A program made the translations under genes and the position numbers. The notes beneath the pieces were generated by a model that saw only the letters and a program-made list of their open reading frames with translations, was not told where the DNA came from and ran no database searches. A stretch of DNA of 64,000 nucleotides, from positions 558,001-622,000 of the forward strand of contig CP014773.1 in the NCBI GenBank assembly GCA_001596135.1. The letters are read 5' to 3'. This DNA comes from Mucilaginibacter sp. PAMC 26640 (GTDB taxonomy: Bacteria; Bacteroidota; Bacteroidia; Sphingobacteriales; Sphingobacteriaceae). Positions 53,045 through 62,931 of this stretch are shown here, piece by piece; positions within the stretch are counted from its first letter, which is position 1, and the number at the start of each line of letters is the position of its first letter.

Positions 53045-54361
53045 ATGCGCCTACCCAACATCCCCGGCTTTGATCAGCAAGCTTTAGAAAAGTATTTTAA
53101 GAATACGGGGATGAGCTTTATTGGTAAAGTAGGTAGTCTGCTGATAAAGATGTTGGTGGGTATTACGGTTGCCCGCTATTTAAGTAAAGATAAACTGGGA
53201 GTAATTACAGGTGGAATTACTTACATCTACTTATTTTCTGCTGTTGCAACCCTTGGTCTTGACCAGTTTATTGTTAAAGAGTTGCATCAATTCCCTGAAA
53301 ACCGCGACCGTATTTTAGGAACATCTTTCTGGATGAAAGTTTTTGCGGGTTTTGCCTGTATACCGCTGATATGGCTATGCTACCAGGTTTATCCTGCTCA
53401 TGGCACACCGTACGAATATGTGTTGATTTTTTCGTCTATAGGCATTGTCCAAGCATTTAATGTCATCGATTCGTACTTCCAAAGCGAAGTGCAATCCAAA
53501 TACATTATGCAGGTGCAGGTTACCGGCAATTTATTGTCGGCGGCTATTAAGCTTATATTGATCTACCTCAAAATGCCGCTTATCGCTTTTGTATATGCGT
53601 ATGCTTTTGACTTTATATTATTAGCTCTGGGATATTATTTCACTTACCAGCGTAAGGGACGCAATCTTTTTAACTGGGCTTTAGATTTGGCACTTTCCAG
53701 GAAACTCCTTGCACGGTCGTGGCCGCTTATTATCTCCGGAATAATGGTTTCGCTATATATGAAGATAGACCAGCTGATGATCCAAAACATCTCGGGTACA
53801 AAAGAAGCCGGTGCCTATGCCACGGTCGCCTCTTTGAGCGAAGCGTGGAATTTCATCCCTACGGTTATTGTAACTACGCTTTTCCCCGCCATTTTAAATG
53901 CCCGGAGGGATGATATAGCGCGTTACAAAAAGCGCATCCAAAACCTGTACGATCTGATGGTTTACCTGAGCCTTCCGGCAGCAGTAATTATTACTTTTAC
54001 TTCGCATCTGATTTACAAATTGTACACGCCTGAATTTGCCTACGCAGCACCCGTTTTATCGGTGCATATTTGGTCTGGAGTGTTTGTGTTTCTAGGAGCG
54101 GCTAATAGCCAGTATTTAATTGCCGAGGGGTACGTTAAGCTTACCTTTTTGCGTACAGGCTTTGGCGCTATCGTAAATATAATCCTCAATATTATCCTGA
54201 TCCCCAAAATGGGTATGATGGGTGCTGCAATAGCTACGCTTGTTGCGTATGCCTGTTCGGCGTTTTTTGTTTTACTGATCCCTAAAACAAGCAAGCAGGG
54301 TATTATGATGTTACAATCATTATTATTATTTTCACTTTTCAAAAAATCATCCAGGCCTTGA
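53045..54361 (+). CDS. Oligosaccharide flippase (polysaccharide biosynthesis, MATE-like fold)
   Basis: 438 residues with about 12-14 hydrophobic segments. Flippase-type segments are SFIGKVGSLLIKMLVGITVA, LSKDKLGVITGGITYIYLFS, SLYMKIDQLMIQNISGTKEA and LSVHIWSGVFVFLGAANSQY. Moves lipid-linked oligosaccharide across the inner membrane. First gene of a tightly packed cluster (4-bp overlap with the next). Partner polymerase or glycosyltransferases are not all in this window. Confidence 0.87.
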   Translation: MRLPNIPGFDQQALEKYFKNTGMSFIGKVGSLLIKMLVGITVARYLSKDKLGVITGGITYIYLFSAVATLGLDQFIVKELHQFPENRDRILGTSFWMKVFAGFACIPLIWLCYQVYPAHGTPYEYVLIFSSIGIVQAFNVIDSYFQSEVQSKYIMQVQVTGNLLSAAIKLILIYLKMPLIAFVYAYAFDFILLALGYYFTYQRKGRNLFNWALDLALSRKLLARSWPLIISGIMVSLYMKIDQLMIQNISGTKEAGAYATVASLSEAWNFIPTVIVTTLFPAILNARRDDIARYKKRIQNLYDLMVYLSLPAAVIITFTSHLIYKLYTPEFAYAAPVLSVHIWSGVFVFLGAANSQYLIAEGYVKLTFLRTGFGAIVNIILNIILIPKMGMMGAAIATLVAYACSAFFVLLIPKTSKQGIMMLQSLLLFSLFKKSSRP

Positions 54362-55011
54362 GTACATTTTCTTCATTAATAAAAATTTTGAGCAATCCAT
54401 CACATTTACGTGCGTTGCTTTCTTTTGACAACAAAGGTTATCTGAACGATATCGGTTGGTTCAAGGCTTACGACACTAAATCACCTGTGGATAAGCATGG
54501 TAATCCTATCCCCTGGGTTACCTATTCTTTCATTGATTTTATAAAAGAGCGCATCAATAAACAGCATAGCGTTTTTGAATTTGGTTCGGGCAATTCTACT
54601 TTTTTTTATGCAAAATATGCCCGAAAAGTAGTATCTGTTGAACATGATAAGGAATGGCTGGAAAAGATCGACAAATCTCCTGAAAAGACAACAAATTCCG
54701 AGATGATTTACTCCGAGTTGCAGCGCGATGGTGAATACTGCCGCATGCCGCTTAAGCTGAATGAAAAATTTGATATTATTATTGTTGATGGCCGCGATAG
54801 AGTAAACTGCTGTAAACAAGCAGTGGATGCCCTAACAACAGTCGGTGTGGTGGTGCTGGATGATTCGGAACGCGAGTCCTACCAGGAGGGTGTTAAGTTT
54901 TTAGTTGCGCAAGGATTTAAACACTTATCCTTCAGTGGCATTTCACCAGGCTTATTCTATTTTAAATCAACTTCCCTTTTTTATAAGGCCAATAATTGCC
55001 TGGGGATATAA
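54358..55011 (+). CDS. SAM-dependent methyltransferase-like protein
   Basis: 217 residues, TTG start overlapping the flippase stop by 4 bp. Class I Rossmann core: VFEFGSGNSTFFYAKYARKV (motif I), VVSVEHDKEWLEKIDKSPEK, FDIIIVDGRDRVNCCKQAVD, GVVVLDDSERESY. This type occurs in polysaccharide clusters and may methylate a sugar. The N-terminal 60 residues are unlike core methyltransferases. Confidence 0.8.
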   Translation: MSTFSSLIKILSNPSHLRALLSFDNKGYLNDIGWFKAYDTKSPVDKHGNPIPWVTYSFIDFIKERINKQHSVFEFGSGNSTFFYAKYARKVVSVEHDKEWLEKIDKSPEKTTNSEMIYSELQRDGEYCRMPLKLNEKFDIIIVDGRDRVNCCKQAVDALTTVGVVVLDDSERESYQEGVKFLVAQGFKHLSFSGISPGLFYFKSTSLFYKANNCLGI

Positions 55012-55015
55012 AAAA

Positions 55016-58000
55016 ATGCACTCTAAACCGATAGTCTTGCTATTCGTGCTGCTATTGCTGGGCGTTGCTTACGGGCGCAACTCTCCGAGGATAAGATATG
55101 CTTTAACTCACTTAGGAAATTCAGCCGTCACTAACAAAAAGTCTGTTAAGAATAAGCCCCAAAAGGTAAAAAAGTTGCGTACCCGGGAATTTGCCGGAAA
55201 TTGTTACGATATCAATTGGGCTACGTGGACCAGTTTTTCTGACGTAAAAACTACCACGGGCAGCATTATCGATGCTGATGGTACCTCAATTGGCATAACG
55301 ATGTCTGCCAACTACAAATTTGGCTCTACTCCGTCAATTTATACTTACGCCAGGTTTAGCACCTATCCTGCAACAATTCCTAATTCAACCGTGCCAAAAA
55401 CAACTTGGGCTGCCGGCGCAGGTGGTTCTACTGAAATGTGCTTTTCAAGGCCAGTAACTAACCCTGTACTATTATTATCATCATTGGGAAGTTCCCTGCC
55501 TCAAAGTGCAACGTTGGATTTTTCAATTCCTTATGTTGTGCTGTATGATGGTGGAGGTATGGTATATAATAACAGCACTAAGCTAACGGGTACTGAGGGC
55601 TACGCTATCATTATGTTTCCGGGTGAATTTACCTGTGTTACTATAAATTCATCCACACCTGAAAACTATACCAACTTAACCTGGGGAATCAGGCCACAAC
55701 CTTTTACTGTTAACGTAATAGAAAATAGTGCTATATGCGGCAGTACAACCGTTACAGCTAGTGGAGGAACTACCTACCAATGGGATGGCGGAGATACGCC
55801 TGAGAAGGCAACCAATACCTTTCATCAAAGTGGCACATACCTGGTAACGGTAACTAATGCTGCCGGATGCGTTACAAGCGCATCTAAAGCAGTTACCGTA
55901 AGGAATTTAATTACCCCAACTATCTCATCGTTCACTATACCGCAACAACTGAATGCTACTGTTATTGATGAAGCTAATAAAACGATAACACTTACTATGC
56001 CAGCCGGCACAAATTTAGCAGCCCTGCAACCAGTTATAGCAGTATCGGGTGGAGGTATTGCAGTACCGTCATCGGGCGCTACACAAAATTTCACTAATCC
56101 GGTATTGTACAGTGTCACCAATACTTGTTCCTCGGAAATTTATAAGGTGACTGTGGTAATAGAAAAACAGGTTACGACTTGTTCCGGCTCAGCAAATATA
56201 TTAACCGGAGATACGCCTGCACCCGCGGGTACTTATACCTGGCAAACTTTTGAGGGAAACAGCTGGGTAAACGCCCCCGGTACTTTTAATACTGCAAATT
56301 ACCAAACCGCAGCACTTACTAATACCATAGCAGCGAATTCCATTTTTAAAATTCGTCGTCAAGTAACTGTTGGTGCTAATGTAACTACCGATTCGTATTA
56401 CCAGTTAACCGCTCAGCTAACCACAGCAATAACAAACAACAAGGCCAACGCCCCAGCGGTTATTAGCTTTTGTGATAGCGGCGACCCTGCTTTAATAACT
56501 GGCAGCATTCCAAACGGTGGCACAGGGACTTTCACTTATCAATGGCAGGCATCAGCAGATAATATAACGTTTAACAACATTACAGATGCTACAGCTAAAG
56601 ATTTTGACCCAACGGTTTTAACCGCTTCTACCTACTATCGCCGTACTGCAACATCCGGAATATGCACATTACCGGTTGTTAGCAATGTAGTTACTATAAT
56701 TATTTTGGGGACACCTTTAAATGCCGTATTAACACCTGTATCCCCTATTTGTGCAGGCAGCGTGGCTGCTCTTTCAGTTAAGTCTCCAATCGCAGGTTTA
56801 AGCTACAATTGGTACGATTCTGCCGCGAAAAACAATTTGCTTTTTTCAGGTCCAACATACATCACTGGTCCGTTGACTACCAACAAAAATTATTTTGTAG
56901 AAGTTTCCAATGGCACCTGTACAAACGCACGCTTAGCCAACATAGCAGTATTGGTAGTTAACCCGCCTCCTGCACCAACTTTAGCGTTAATCCCAAGTTC
57001 AATTTGCCAGGGGGCTACCGCTACTTTAAATGTTTCCAGTCCGCAGGGGGCACTAAAATATAATTGGTACACCAGTGCGGCGGGTGTCACTCCTGCTTTT
57101 ACAGGTACGCAATTTAACACAACAGCTACGGCGGCAAACGTCGCCTATTACGTGGAGGCAGTTAATGCTAGCGGATGTGCTTCTGCACGCACAGCGGCAA
57201 ACATAAGCGCTACTGCAGCGCCGTCTATCACTACCCAGGGTGCAATTGTTTGCCCCGGAACGGGCACTACGCTTACCGCCACCAGCACGGACAATAATGT
57301 TACTACAAGGTGGTATTCATCAATGACGGGCGGCATTAGTGTATATACCGGAGCATCGTTCCCAACTCCTGTTATTAATACGGCAACAACTTATTATGCA
57401 GAGGCAATTAATAACGCAAACGGTTGTGTTTCCGTTACACGTGCCGCGGCGGCTATCCAAATCAGAACGCCGCTGCCTGCTCCATCAGTTGCTGCCGATG
57501 TGATAAAAGAAACAAGCGTAAGCTTTAAATGGGCTGCTGTGCCTGGCGCAACCGGTTACCAGATAAGTACGGATAATGGACAAACATTTAACAGTCCAAG
57601 TTCCGGCCCTGCCGGCTTATCCCATGTTGTTACTGGTTTAACCAATGGAAAAGGCGCCACTATAATTGTTCGGGCTAGCGGCCTTTCCGGTTGCGAATTA
57701 AGCGGTACTTCGGTTGCGGTTACCGCAATCGCTATTAATCCCTTCGCTGATCAAATTTATGTAGCCAACGCTTTTACACCTAATGGCGATGGTAATAACG
57801 ATGTGGTTTATGTTCACAGCGAAAACATAACAACCGTTAAATTTTATGTGTACGACCAGTGGGGCGAACTGCTGTTTGCATCGACGAGCAAGCAAGGAGG
57901 CTGGGATGGAACCTATAAAGGCCAACCGGAGCCTGCAGGTGTGTACGTTTACTATGTGCAGGCTGTGATGACAGATGGCAAGCAAGTGAATAAAAAAGGG

Positions 58001-58021
58001 ACTATTACGCTAATCAGGTGA
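55016..58021 (+). CDS. T9SS type-B sorted Ig-like repeat surface protein
   Basis: About 1001 residues from ATG 55016. N-terminal signal (MHSKPIVLLFVLLLLGVAYG). A unique N-terminal domain is followed by PKD/Ig-like repeats rich in Thr/Asn/Ala (for example GTYLVTVTNAAGCVTSASKA; tandem Ig_7-like blocks near 620-830 with CQGATATLNVSSP) and an Fn3-like domain (near 825-905, VSFKWAAVPGATGYQISTD). The C-terminal gliding-motility-type (type-B) sorting domain (about 920-1001: VANAFTPNGDGNNDVVYVHS, WDGTYKGQPEPAGVYVYYVQ) targets it to type IX secretion. Probably an adhesin-like surface protein. It overlaps the PorP/SprF gene by 4 bp. Confidence 0.9.
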   Translation: MHSKPIVLLFVLLLLGVAYGRNSPRIRYALTHLGNSAVTNKKSVKNKPQKVKKLRTREFAGNCYDINWATWTSFSDVKTTTGSIIDADGTSIGITMSANYKFGSTPSIYTYARFSTYPATIPNSTVPKTTWAAGAGGSTEMCFSRPVTNPVLLLSSLGSSLPQSATLDFSIPYVVLYDGGGMVYNNSTKLTGTEGYAIIMFPGEFTCVTINSSTPENYTNLTWGIRPQPFTVNVIENSAICGSTTVTASGGTTYQWDGGDTPEKATNTFHQSGTYLVTVTNAAGCVTSASKAVTVRNLITPTISSFTIPQQLNATVIDEANKTITLTMPAGTNLAALQPVIAVSGGGIAVPSSGATQNFTNPVLYSVTNTCSSEIYKVTVVIEKQVTTCSGSANILTGDTPAPAGTYTWQTFEGNSWVNAPGTFNTANYQTAALTNTIAANSIFKIRRQVTVGANVTTDSYYQLTAQLTTAITNNKANAPAVISFCDSGDPALITGSIPNGGTGTFTYQWQASADNITFNNITDATAKDFDPTVLTASTYYRRTATSGICTLPVVSNVVTIIILGTPLNAVLTPVSPICAGSVAALSVKSPIAGLSYNWYDSAAKNNLLFSGPTYITGPLTTNKNYFVEVSNGTCTNARLANIAVLVVNPPPAPTLALIPSSICQGATATLNVSSPQGALKYNWYTSAAGVTPAFTGTQFNTTATAANVAYYVEAVNASGCASARTAANISATAAPSITTQGAIVCPGTGTTLTATSTDNNVTTRWYSSMTGGISVYTGASFPTPVINTATTYYAEAINNANGCVSVTRAAAAIQIRTPLPAPSVAADVIKETSVSFKWAAVPGATGYQISTDNGQTFNSPSSGPAGLSHVVTGLTNGKGATIIVRASGLSGCELSGTSVAVTAIAINPFADQIYVANAFTPNGDGNNDVVYVHSENITTVKFYVYDQWGELLFASTSKQGGWDGTYKGQPEPAGVYVYYVQAVMTDGKQVNKKGTITLIR

Positions 58022-59016
58022 AAAAAATAATATTACTCCTTTCATTTATACTCCAATTAGGAGCTATCACCGGGATTAGGGCACAGATTGATCCTCATTT
58101 TTCGCAGTATTACGCCTATCCGCTATGGCTTAATCCGGCCCTAACCGGAGTTATGGATGGCCAAACCCGTATAAATGCCAACTTCAGAGAGCAATGGGGC
58201 GGCCTACCAAAAGGCTATAAAACCGGCGGCCTTTCTATGGATTTTAAATCGGGAGATAAATCGGCCCTAGGCTTCAATGTTATCAACCAGAACGCCGGTA
58301 CTGCAGGGTATAATTATTTTGCCGCTTACGGGTCATTTGGCTACAGTATTGCTGTTTCTGCTGATGGCACTCAAAAATTGCACTTCGGTGTGCAAGCCGG
58401 TTTAATTAATCGCAGCTTCGACCCCAACAAGCTGCAGCTGGATAATCAGTACAACCCGGGCAGTGGTTTCGATCCAAATTTGCCCAACTTCGAGAATTTT
58501 GCTACAACAAATGCTACCATATTTGATGCCAGCGCCGGGATGTTCTATTTTGACGGGAACCCGACGCACGCTGCCAACGTATTCGCCGGAGTAAGCCTTG
58601 CCCACCTTACCGCCCCAAATGATCCATTTGCTACTGCCGGCCTTAGCAGCAAGCTGCCTTACCGCTTCAACGCACACGCAGGTGTTAAAATTAAAGCATC
58701 GGATGGTTTTGATATTACGCCACATGCGGTGTTTATCCGCCAAAACAAAAATGATATTAAAGCTATGGGCGTGTACTCTGAATTAAAAGTTGACGATGAG
58801 AATGGGTTATTGCTGGGTGGCATGTACCGGATAGGCGACGCAGCAATAGTCAATGCAGGCTATCACATACAAAGCCTGGTCATTGGTCTGAGTTATGATT
58901 TTAACACGTCAGCGTTACGCAGCGCAACTAGCGGCCAAGGTGGTTTTGAATTATCTATCAGCTACGTGTTCCGCAAACATATTGCAAATCCTGCAGAAGT
59001 GTGCCCAAAGTTTTAA
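58018..59016 (+). CDS. PorP/SprF-family T9SS outer-membrane protein
   Basis: 332 residues. Signal peptide (MKKIILLLSFILQLGAITGI), then the PorP/SprF pattern: IDPHFSQYYAYPLWLNPALT (the conserved F-SQYY--P---NPAL start), NANFREQWGGLPKGYKTGG, and a barrel ending in LSISYVFRKH. PorP/SprF proteins pair with type-B cargo and help its secretion or attachment. Its overlap with the upstream cargo gene fits the SprF-like one-cargo-one-partner arrangement. Confidence 0.93.
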   Translation: MKKIILLLSFILQLGAITGIRAQIDPHFSQYYAYPLWLNPALTGVMDGQTRINANFREQWGGLPKGYKTGGLSMDFKSGDKSALGFNVINQNAGTAGYNYFAAYGSFGYSIAVSADGTQKLHFGVQAGLINRSFDPNKLQLDNQYNPGSGFDPNLPNFENFATTNATIFDASAGMFYFDGNPTHAANVFAGVSLAHLTAPNDPFATAGLSSKLPYRFNAHAGVKIKASDGFDITPHAVFIRQNKNDIKAMGVYSELKVDDENGLLLGGMYRIGDAAIVNAGYHIQSLVIGLSYDFNTSALRSATSGQGGFELSISYVFRKHIANPAEVCPKF

Positions 59017-59180
59017 TGTATAAGATCGGTAGCCTTATATTCGTTGCGTCTTGTATTTTACGACTCACTTTCCAGTCGACTTAATCGGAGCACTGACTTT
59101 ACCATCCTTGATTAATAAAACATTTTAAAGGTGTGCCCAATAAACTAACTTTACACCCGTATTACACTCAATTAATATTA

Positions 59181-59954
59181 ATGCAACAATCTGCTATAAG
59201 CGGTAATGTAAAAACCGCCTACGATGAATTTTACCAGAAGCATGATGAGGCCTGGCGCATGCTGGGTGCCAAATATAAAGCGGAACACATCATTGCTGTT
59301 TGCGCAGGCAAAAGCTTCGCAAAGGTGCTGGAGGTTGGTGCGGGCGACGGCAGTATTTTAACTTATTTGGCCGATCATGACTTTGCGGCGGAGTATCACG
59401 CTGTGGAAATATCAGATAGCGGAGTGGCCCACATAAAAAGCCGGAATATAAAAAACTTGATCTCTGTACAGGAGTTTGATGGTTATAAACTGCCATTTGA
59501 CGATAATAGCTTCGATCTCATCATTCTATCCCACGTATTGGAACATGTAGAACATGAACGACTATTGCTTCGCGAAATAAAAAGGGTAAGCCGCCATTTT
59601 GTGATAGAAGTGCCACTGGATTACAAAGCCGGAGTGGATAAAAAAATTAAACATTTTTTGGCGTATGGGCATATTAATATGTACACCCCAACTTCGCTGC
59701 GGTATTTACTGCAAACCGAGGGTTTTGAAGTAGAGACAGATCTTACATCGATGATAGAACCGGAGGTAACCAGGTTCAATACCTACATTAATCAGAAGAA
59801 GGCTAAAAGTTTGTTAACCAATTTGAAAATTGCAGCAGAATATACCGTTAAAAACACACTAGGCAAATTGGGCGGAGATAAAGTAAACGAACGGATGGCA
59901 AATGCCTACACCGTACTCTGCAAAAAAACCGATAGGCAGGCAGATATATTTTAA
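59181..59954 (+). CDS. Class I SAM-dependent methyltransferase
   Basis: 257 residues from ATG 59181 (a GTG at 59133 would add 16 residues). Core: [20 protein letters not shown] (motif I), [40 protein letters not shown] (motif II/III). Closest in form to sugar or lipid methyltransferases of surface-polysaccharide clusters. Substrate unknown. Confidence 0.85.
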   Translation: MQQSAISGNVKTAYDEFYQKHDEAWRMLGAKYKAEHIIAVCAGKSFAKVLEVGAGDGSILTYLADHDFAAEYHAVEISDSGVAHIKSRNIKNLISVQEFDGYKLPFDDNSFDLIILSHVLEHVEHERLLLREIKRVSRHFVIEVPLDYKAGVDKKIKHFLAYGHINMYTPTSLRYLLQTEGFEVETDLTSMIEPEVTRFNTYINQKKAKSLLTNLKIAAEYTVKNTLGKLGGDKVNERMANAYTVLCKKTDRQADIF

Positions 59955-60148
59955 TAATAATTGCCGTTTTTATACCGCGGAGACAACAAAGCTTTTGCAA
60001 AAAACTTAAGCGTTTTTAATATTAGAAGCTCCCCCTGGTAAAATTAGTGTTTAACGGTTTATATAATTATAACTAACCCTTTAACGCCAATATCGTAAAT
60101 TAATATTCACTTTACCCCCGGATCGCGCTGCATTACGTTGTAGATTCT

Positions 60149-61102
60149 TTGAGCGATCAGTGGTTAAAAAAAGTAAAATCTCCATTGCAAAACCCTGCTC
60201 CCATCGCCCTTTTTGTATATAACCGGCCAGACCATACCCGCCGCACCATCAATTATTTGCAAAAAAATTTATTGGCTGGTGAGTCACGCTTATTTATCTT
60301 CAGCGATGGGCCCCGAAAAGACTCAGATAAGGCAAGTGTGGAACAGGTTAGGCAAATAGCCCTGGAAACCACCGGTTTTAAGTCTATTAAGGTAATAGAG
60401 CGACCAAGGAATATGGGATTAGCTAATTCCATCATTAGTGGGGTAACGCAGCTAATAAAAGAATTTGGCACAGTGATCGTTTTTGAAGACGACCTAATCT
60501 CTTCGCCTTACACACTCCAATATTTTAATGAGGGCCTGCAACGCTATGCGGATACCGAAAAGGTAATGCACTTAAGCGCCTACATGTTCGATCTCCCCGA
60601 CAAAACGCTCCCGGAAACCTTTTTTTTCCGCGCGGCTTTCAGTTGGGGATGGGCCACCTGGGCAAGAGCCTGGGATAATTTCGACCCGGATATTGATCAA
60701 TTGATCAAACAATTTGATAAAAATAAGATCGACCAATTCTCCATCAACGGCACTATGAATTTCTGGAAACAGATGCTTGACTTTAAGGCCGGGCGAAATA
60801 ATTCCTGGGCAATTCGCTGGTACGCGTCCATCTTTTTAAAAGGTGGTTTAACGCTCAACCCATCACATTCGCTGGTACACAACATCGGGCATGATGGCAG
60901 CGGCACACATTCCAATATCGAAAATACCTACCAGGTACAAATAGCCGAAACCCCGGTTAAATATTTTCCGGAGATAATTCAGGAAGATACTAAAGCATAT
61001 GCAACGATAAGGCACTTTTTAAAGAACCGTAAAGGCAGCCTTGTAAAGCGTGGAATGAATTTATTTAATCAATTGAAAAACAAGTATCTTAAAAGAAATT
61101 AG
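60149..61102 (+). CDS. Glycosyltransferase-like protein (GT2/GT-A type)
   Basis: 317 residues, TTG start. GT-A pattern: PIALFVYNRPDHTRRTINYL, RLFIFSDGPRKDSDKASVEQ, KVIERPRNMGLANSIISGVT, and VIVFEDDLISSPYTLQYFN with EDD as the likely metal/DxD site. A W-rich segment follows (FSWGWATWARAWDNFD), as in GT families acting on bacterial surface glycans. Acceptor unknown. Ends the surface cluster; a terminator follows at 61251. Confidence 0.8.
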   Translation: MSDQWLKKVKSPLQNPAPIALFVYNRPDHTRRTINYLQKNLLAGESRLFIFSDGPRKDSDKASVEQVRQIALETTGFKSIKVIERPRNMGLANSIISGVTQLIKEFGTVIVFEDDLISSPYTLQYFNEGLQRYADTEKVMHLSAYMFDLPDKTLPETFFFRAAFSWGWATWARAWDNFDPDIDQLIKQFDKNKIDQFSINGTMNFWKQMLDFKAGRNNSWAIRWYASIFLKGGLTLNPSHSLVHNIGHDGSGTHSNIENTYQVQIAETPVKYFPEIIQEDTKAYATIRHFLKNRKGSLVKRGMNLFNQLKNKYLKRN

Positions 61103-61250
61103 CAATGTTGATAGATGAGTACTTGTTAATAATTATAAATAAAAAAATTAGTCTGGTAAACCTATAGACATTATACTTGTATATTATTAAACCAATTATA
61201 AACCAATCCGTTCTTTATGATTTAATAATAAGATCAGTTAAAAGCATCGA

Positions 61251-61280
61251 AAGAGAGAACCAAAAGTTTTCTCTTTTTTT
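61251..61280 (+). terminator. Intrinsic terminator
   Basis: AGAGAA (61254-61259) and TTCTCT (61269-61274), extendable at the base by a G.T wobble and two A-T pairs, with a 9-nt loop and a run of T. It lies about 150 bp after the glycosyltransferase stop and before the small gene at 61334. Confidence 0.7.
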
Positions 61281-61333
61281 GTTTACAGAAACAGGATCAC
61301 TCTTTTAGTGTTATACCTAAAAATAGCTAAACC

Positions 61334-61576
61334 ATGATTGACGAGAAAGACACCAAACCCGCAGATAGAGATGGCAAACACGAATTTTTGCTCCATTACT
61401 CCGGCAGAGAAGTACCCTGCACAGTGGTAAAAGAACAAAATAAGCTTACAGTATGCATTGACGATAATATTAATGCAGAGTTAACTGTAAATGAAGACGG
61501 TACCGTAGTACAAACTGGTGGAACCGAAATGGCAGAATCTGCTGTGGAATTCATTAAAAAAAGAATTTTAGGCTAA
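61334..61576 (+). CDS. Small acidic hypothetical protein
   Basis: 80 residues, acidic, cytosolic-looking: an N-terminal charged segment (MIDEKDTKPADRDGKHEF) and a small beta-rich domain (LLHYSGREVPCTVVKEQNKL, INAELTVNEDGTVVQTGG) ending in an amphipathic helix (AVEFIKKRILG). No family recognised. ATG start; own terminator follows at 61596. Confidence 0.65.
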   Translation: MIDEKDTKPADRDGKHEFLLHYSGREVPCTVVKEQNKLTVCIDDNINAELTVNEDGTVVQTGGTEMAESAVEFIKKRILG

Positions 61577-61595
61577 TACCTTATGCTTACTAAAC

Positions 61596-61627
61596 GCCGC
61601 GAAGCCTGTTAATAGCTTTGCGGCTTT
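61596..61627 (+). terminator. Intrinsic terminator
   Basis: GCCGCGAAGC (61596-61605) and GCTTTGCGGC (61615-61624) form a 10-bp stem with one G.T wobble and a 9-nt loop, followed by TTT. Ends the 61334 gene. Confidence 0.8.
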
Positions 61628-61685
61628 AACAATTTGTTACCATGCGGTAAAATCAGGCCCCCGATAATCCGCTAATTTAACCGTG

Positions 61686-62795
61686 ATGACCGTTCCATTC
61701 CTTAATCAAACGCTGCGGGTTCTCCTGCTATTCGTACTCACTTTTGCAGTACTGTATTTTGCTGCACCGGTGCTCATCCCTTTAACCTTTGGTGCCATAC
61801 TGGCTATGTTGTTATTGCCTGTATGCAGGTGGCTTCAGAGAAGGGGACTAAACAATGCATTTGCGTCTATTTTAAGCATTATAGCATTGCTTTTACTTAT
61901 AGCAGGCATTGTTTTCCTGATGCAAACACAATTAAGCGATCTTGGGAAAGACCTTGGCAAAATAGAGCAACGGGTTAACGGGATGCTAACTCAGCTGAAA
62001 GATTACGTACAGCAAACGTTTGGCATCTCGCAAAGGGAGCAGCAAAAAATGATTAAGGACCAACAGGGCGGCAGTATGGAAAAAGCCGCCGGCATGGTGA
62101 CCACCCTCGTTGGATCGCTGGCCGGGATTTTAGTAGACGCAATCTTGGTATTAGTTTACACCTTTCTGTTCATTTACTTTCGCAGTCACTTCAAGAATTT
62201 TGTGTTAAGATTATTAAGCCGGGATAACCGCGAAACCGGCAAAGATGTATTGCAAAATGCCAGCACCGTAACACAGCAATACCTTGGCGGCCTAGGATTA
62301 ATGATCGTGATGCTTTGGGTGATGTATGGCATAGGCTTTACCATAGTGGGCGTAAAAAACGCCATATTTTTTGCCGTGCTTTGTGGTATTTTAGAGCTTG
62401 TTCCGTTTGCCGGTAATATAACCGGTACTTCTATTACTATGTTGATGGCGCTGGCGCAAAGCGGAGATAGCCGTGTAGTTATCGGCGTTCTTATTACTTA
62501 CGGTTGTGTTCAGTTGATTCAAACCTACATCCTGGAACCCCTGGTAGTGGGCGACCGGCTCAACATCAACCCCTTGTTTACCATCCTCATTATTGTTATT
62601 GGCGAAACCGTGTGGGGGATACCCGGCATGATACTGGCCGTGCCCCTACTTGGCATCTTTAAAATAGTGTGCGATAATGCCGAACCTTTAAAAGATATCG
62701 GTTTCCTGATTGGGCCACCGAAAGAGAAGAAGCAAAGTAATGAGGGTAACTTTTTTACGAAATTGTTTAAAAGCAAGCCTGCAAAGGTTGAGTGA
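61686..62795 (+). CDS. AI-2E family transporter
   Basis: 369 residues from ATG 61686 (a GTG just upstream is also possible). About 7-8 TM helices with AI-2E/PerM patterns: LRVLLLFVLTFAVLYFAAPV, PLTFGAILAMLLLPVCRWLQ, ARSL-like coiled segment (DLGKDLGKIEQRVNGMLTQL), and the C-terminal ILELVPFAGNITGTSITMLM and LEPLVVGDRLNINPLFTILI. Family members include Na+/H+ antiporters and small-molecule exporters; substrate here unknown. Confidence 0.88.
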   Translation: MTVPFLNQTLRVLLLFVLTFAVLYFAAPVLIPLTFGAILAMLLLPVCRWLQRRGLNNAFASILSIIALLLLIAGIVFLMQTQLSDLGKDLGKIEQRVNGMLTQLKDYVQQTFGISQREQQKMIKDQQGGSMEKAAGMVTTLVGSLAGILVDAILVLVYTFLFIYFRSHFKNFVLRLLSRDNRETGKDVLQNASTVTQQYLGGLGLMIVMLWVMYGIGFTIVGVKNAIFFAVLCGILELVPFAGNITGTSITMLMALAQSGDSRVVIGVLITYGCVQLIQTYILEPLVVGDRLNINPLFTILIIVIGETVWGIPGMILAVPLLGIFKIVCDNAEPLKDIGFLIGPPKEKKQSNEGNFFTKLFKSKPAKVE

Positions 62796-62931
62796 TCACA
62801 GGATTGGATTTAGGTGGTAGTTGCTTAATTAAACTTAGATAAACCGGAAACCTGTGGAATTAGCAGGGGTTTAGGAAAAGTGGCATCGATTTCGGTGATT
62901 CCATCAAATTTTCGTTTGTGCTAAATTGTCT

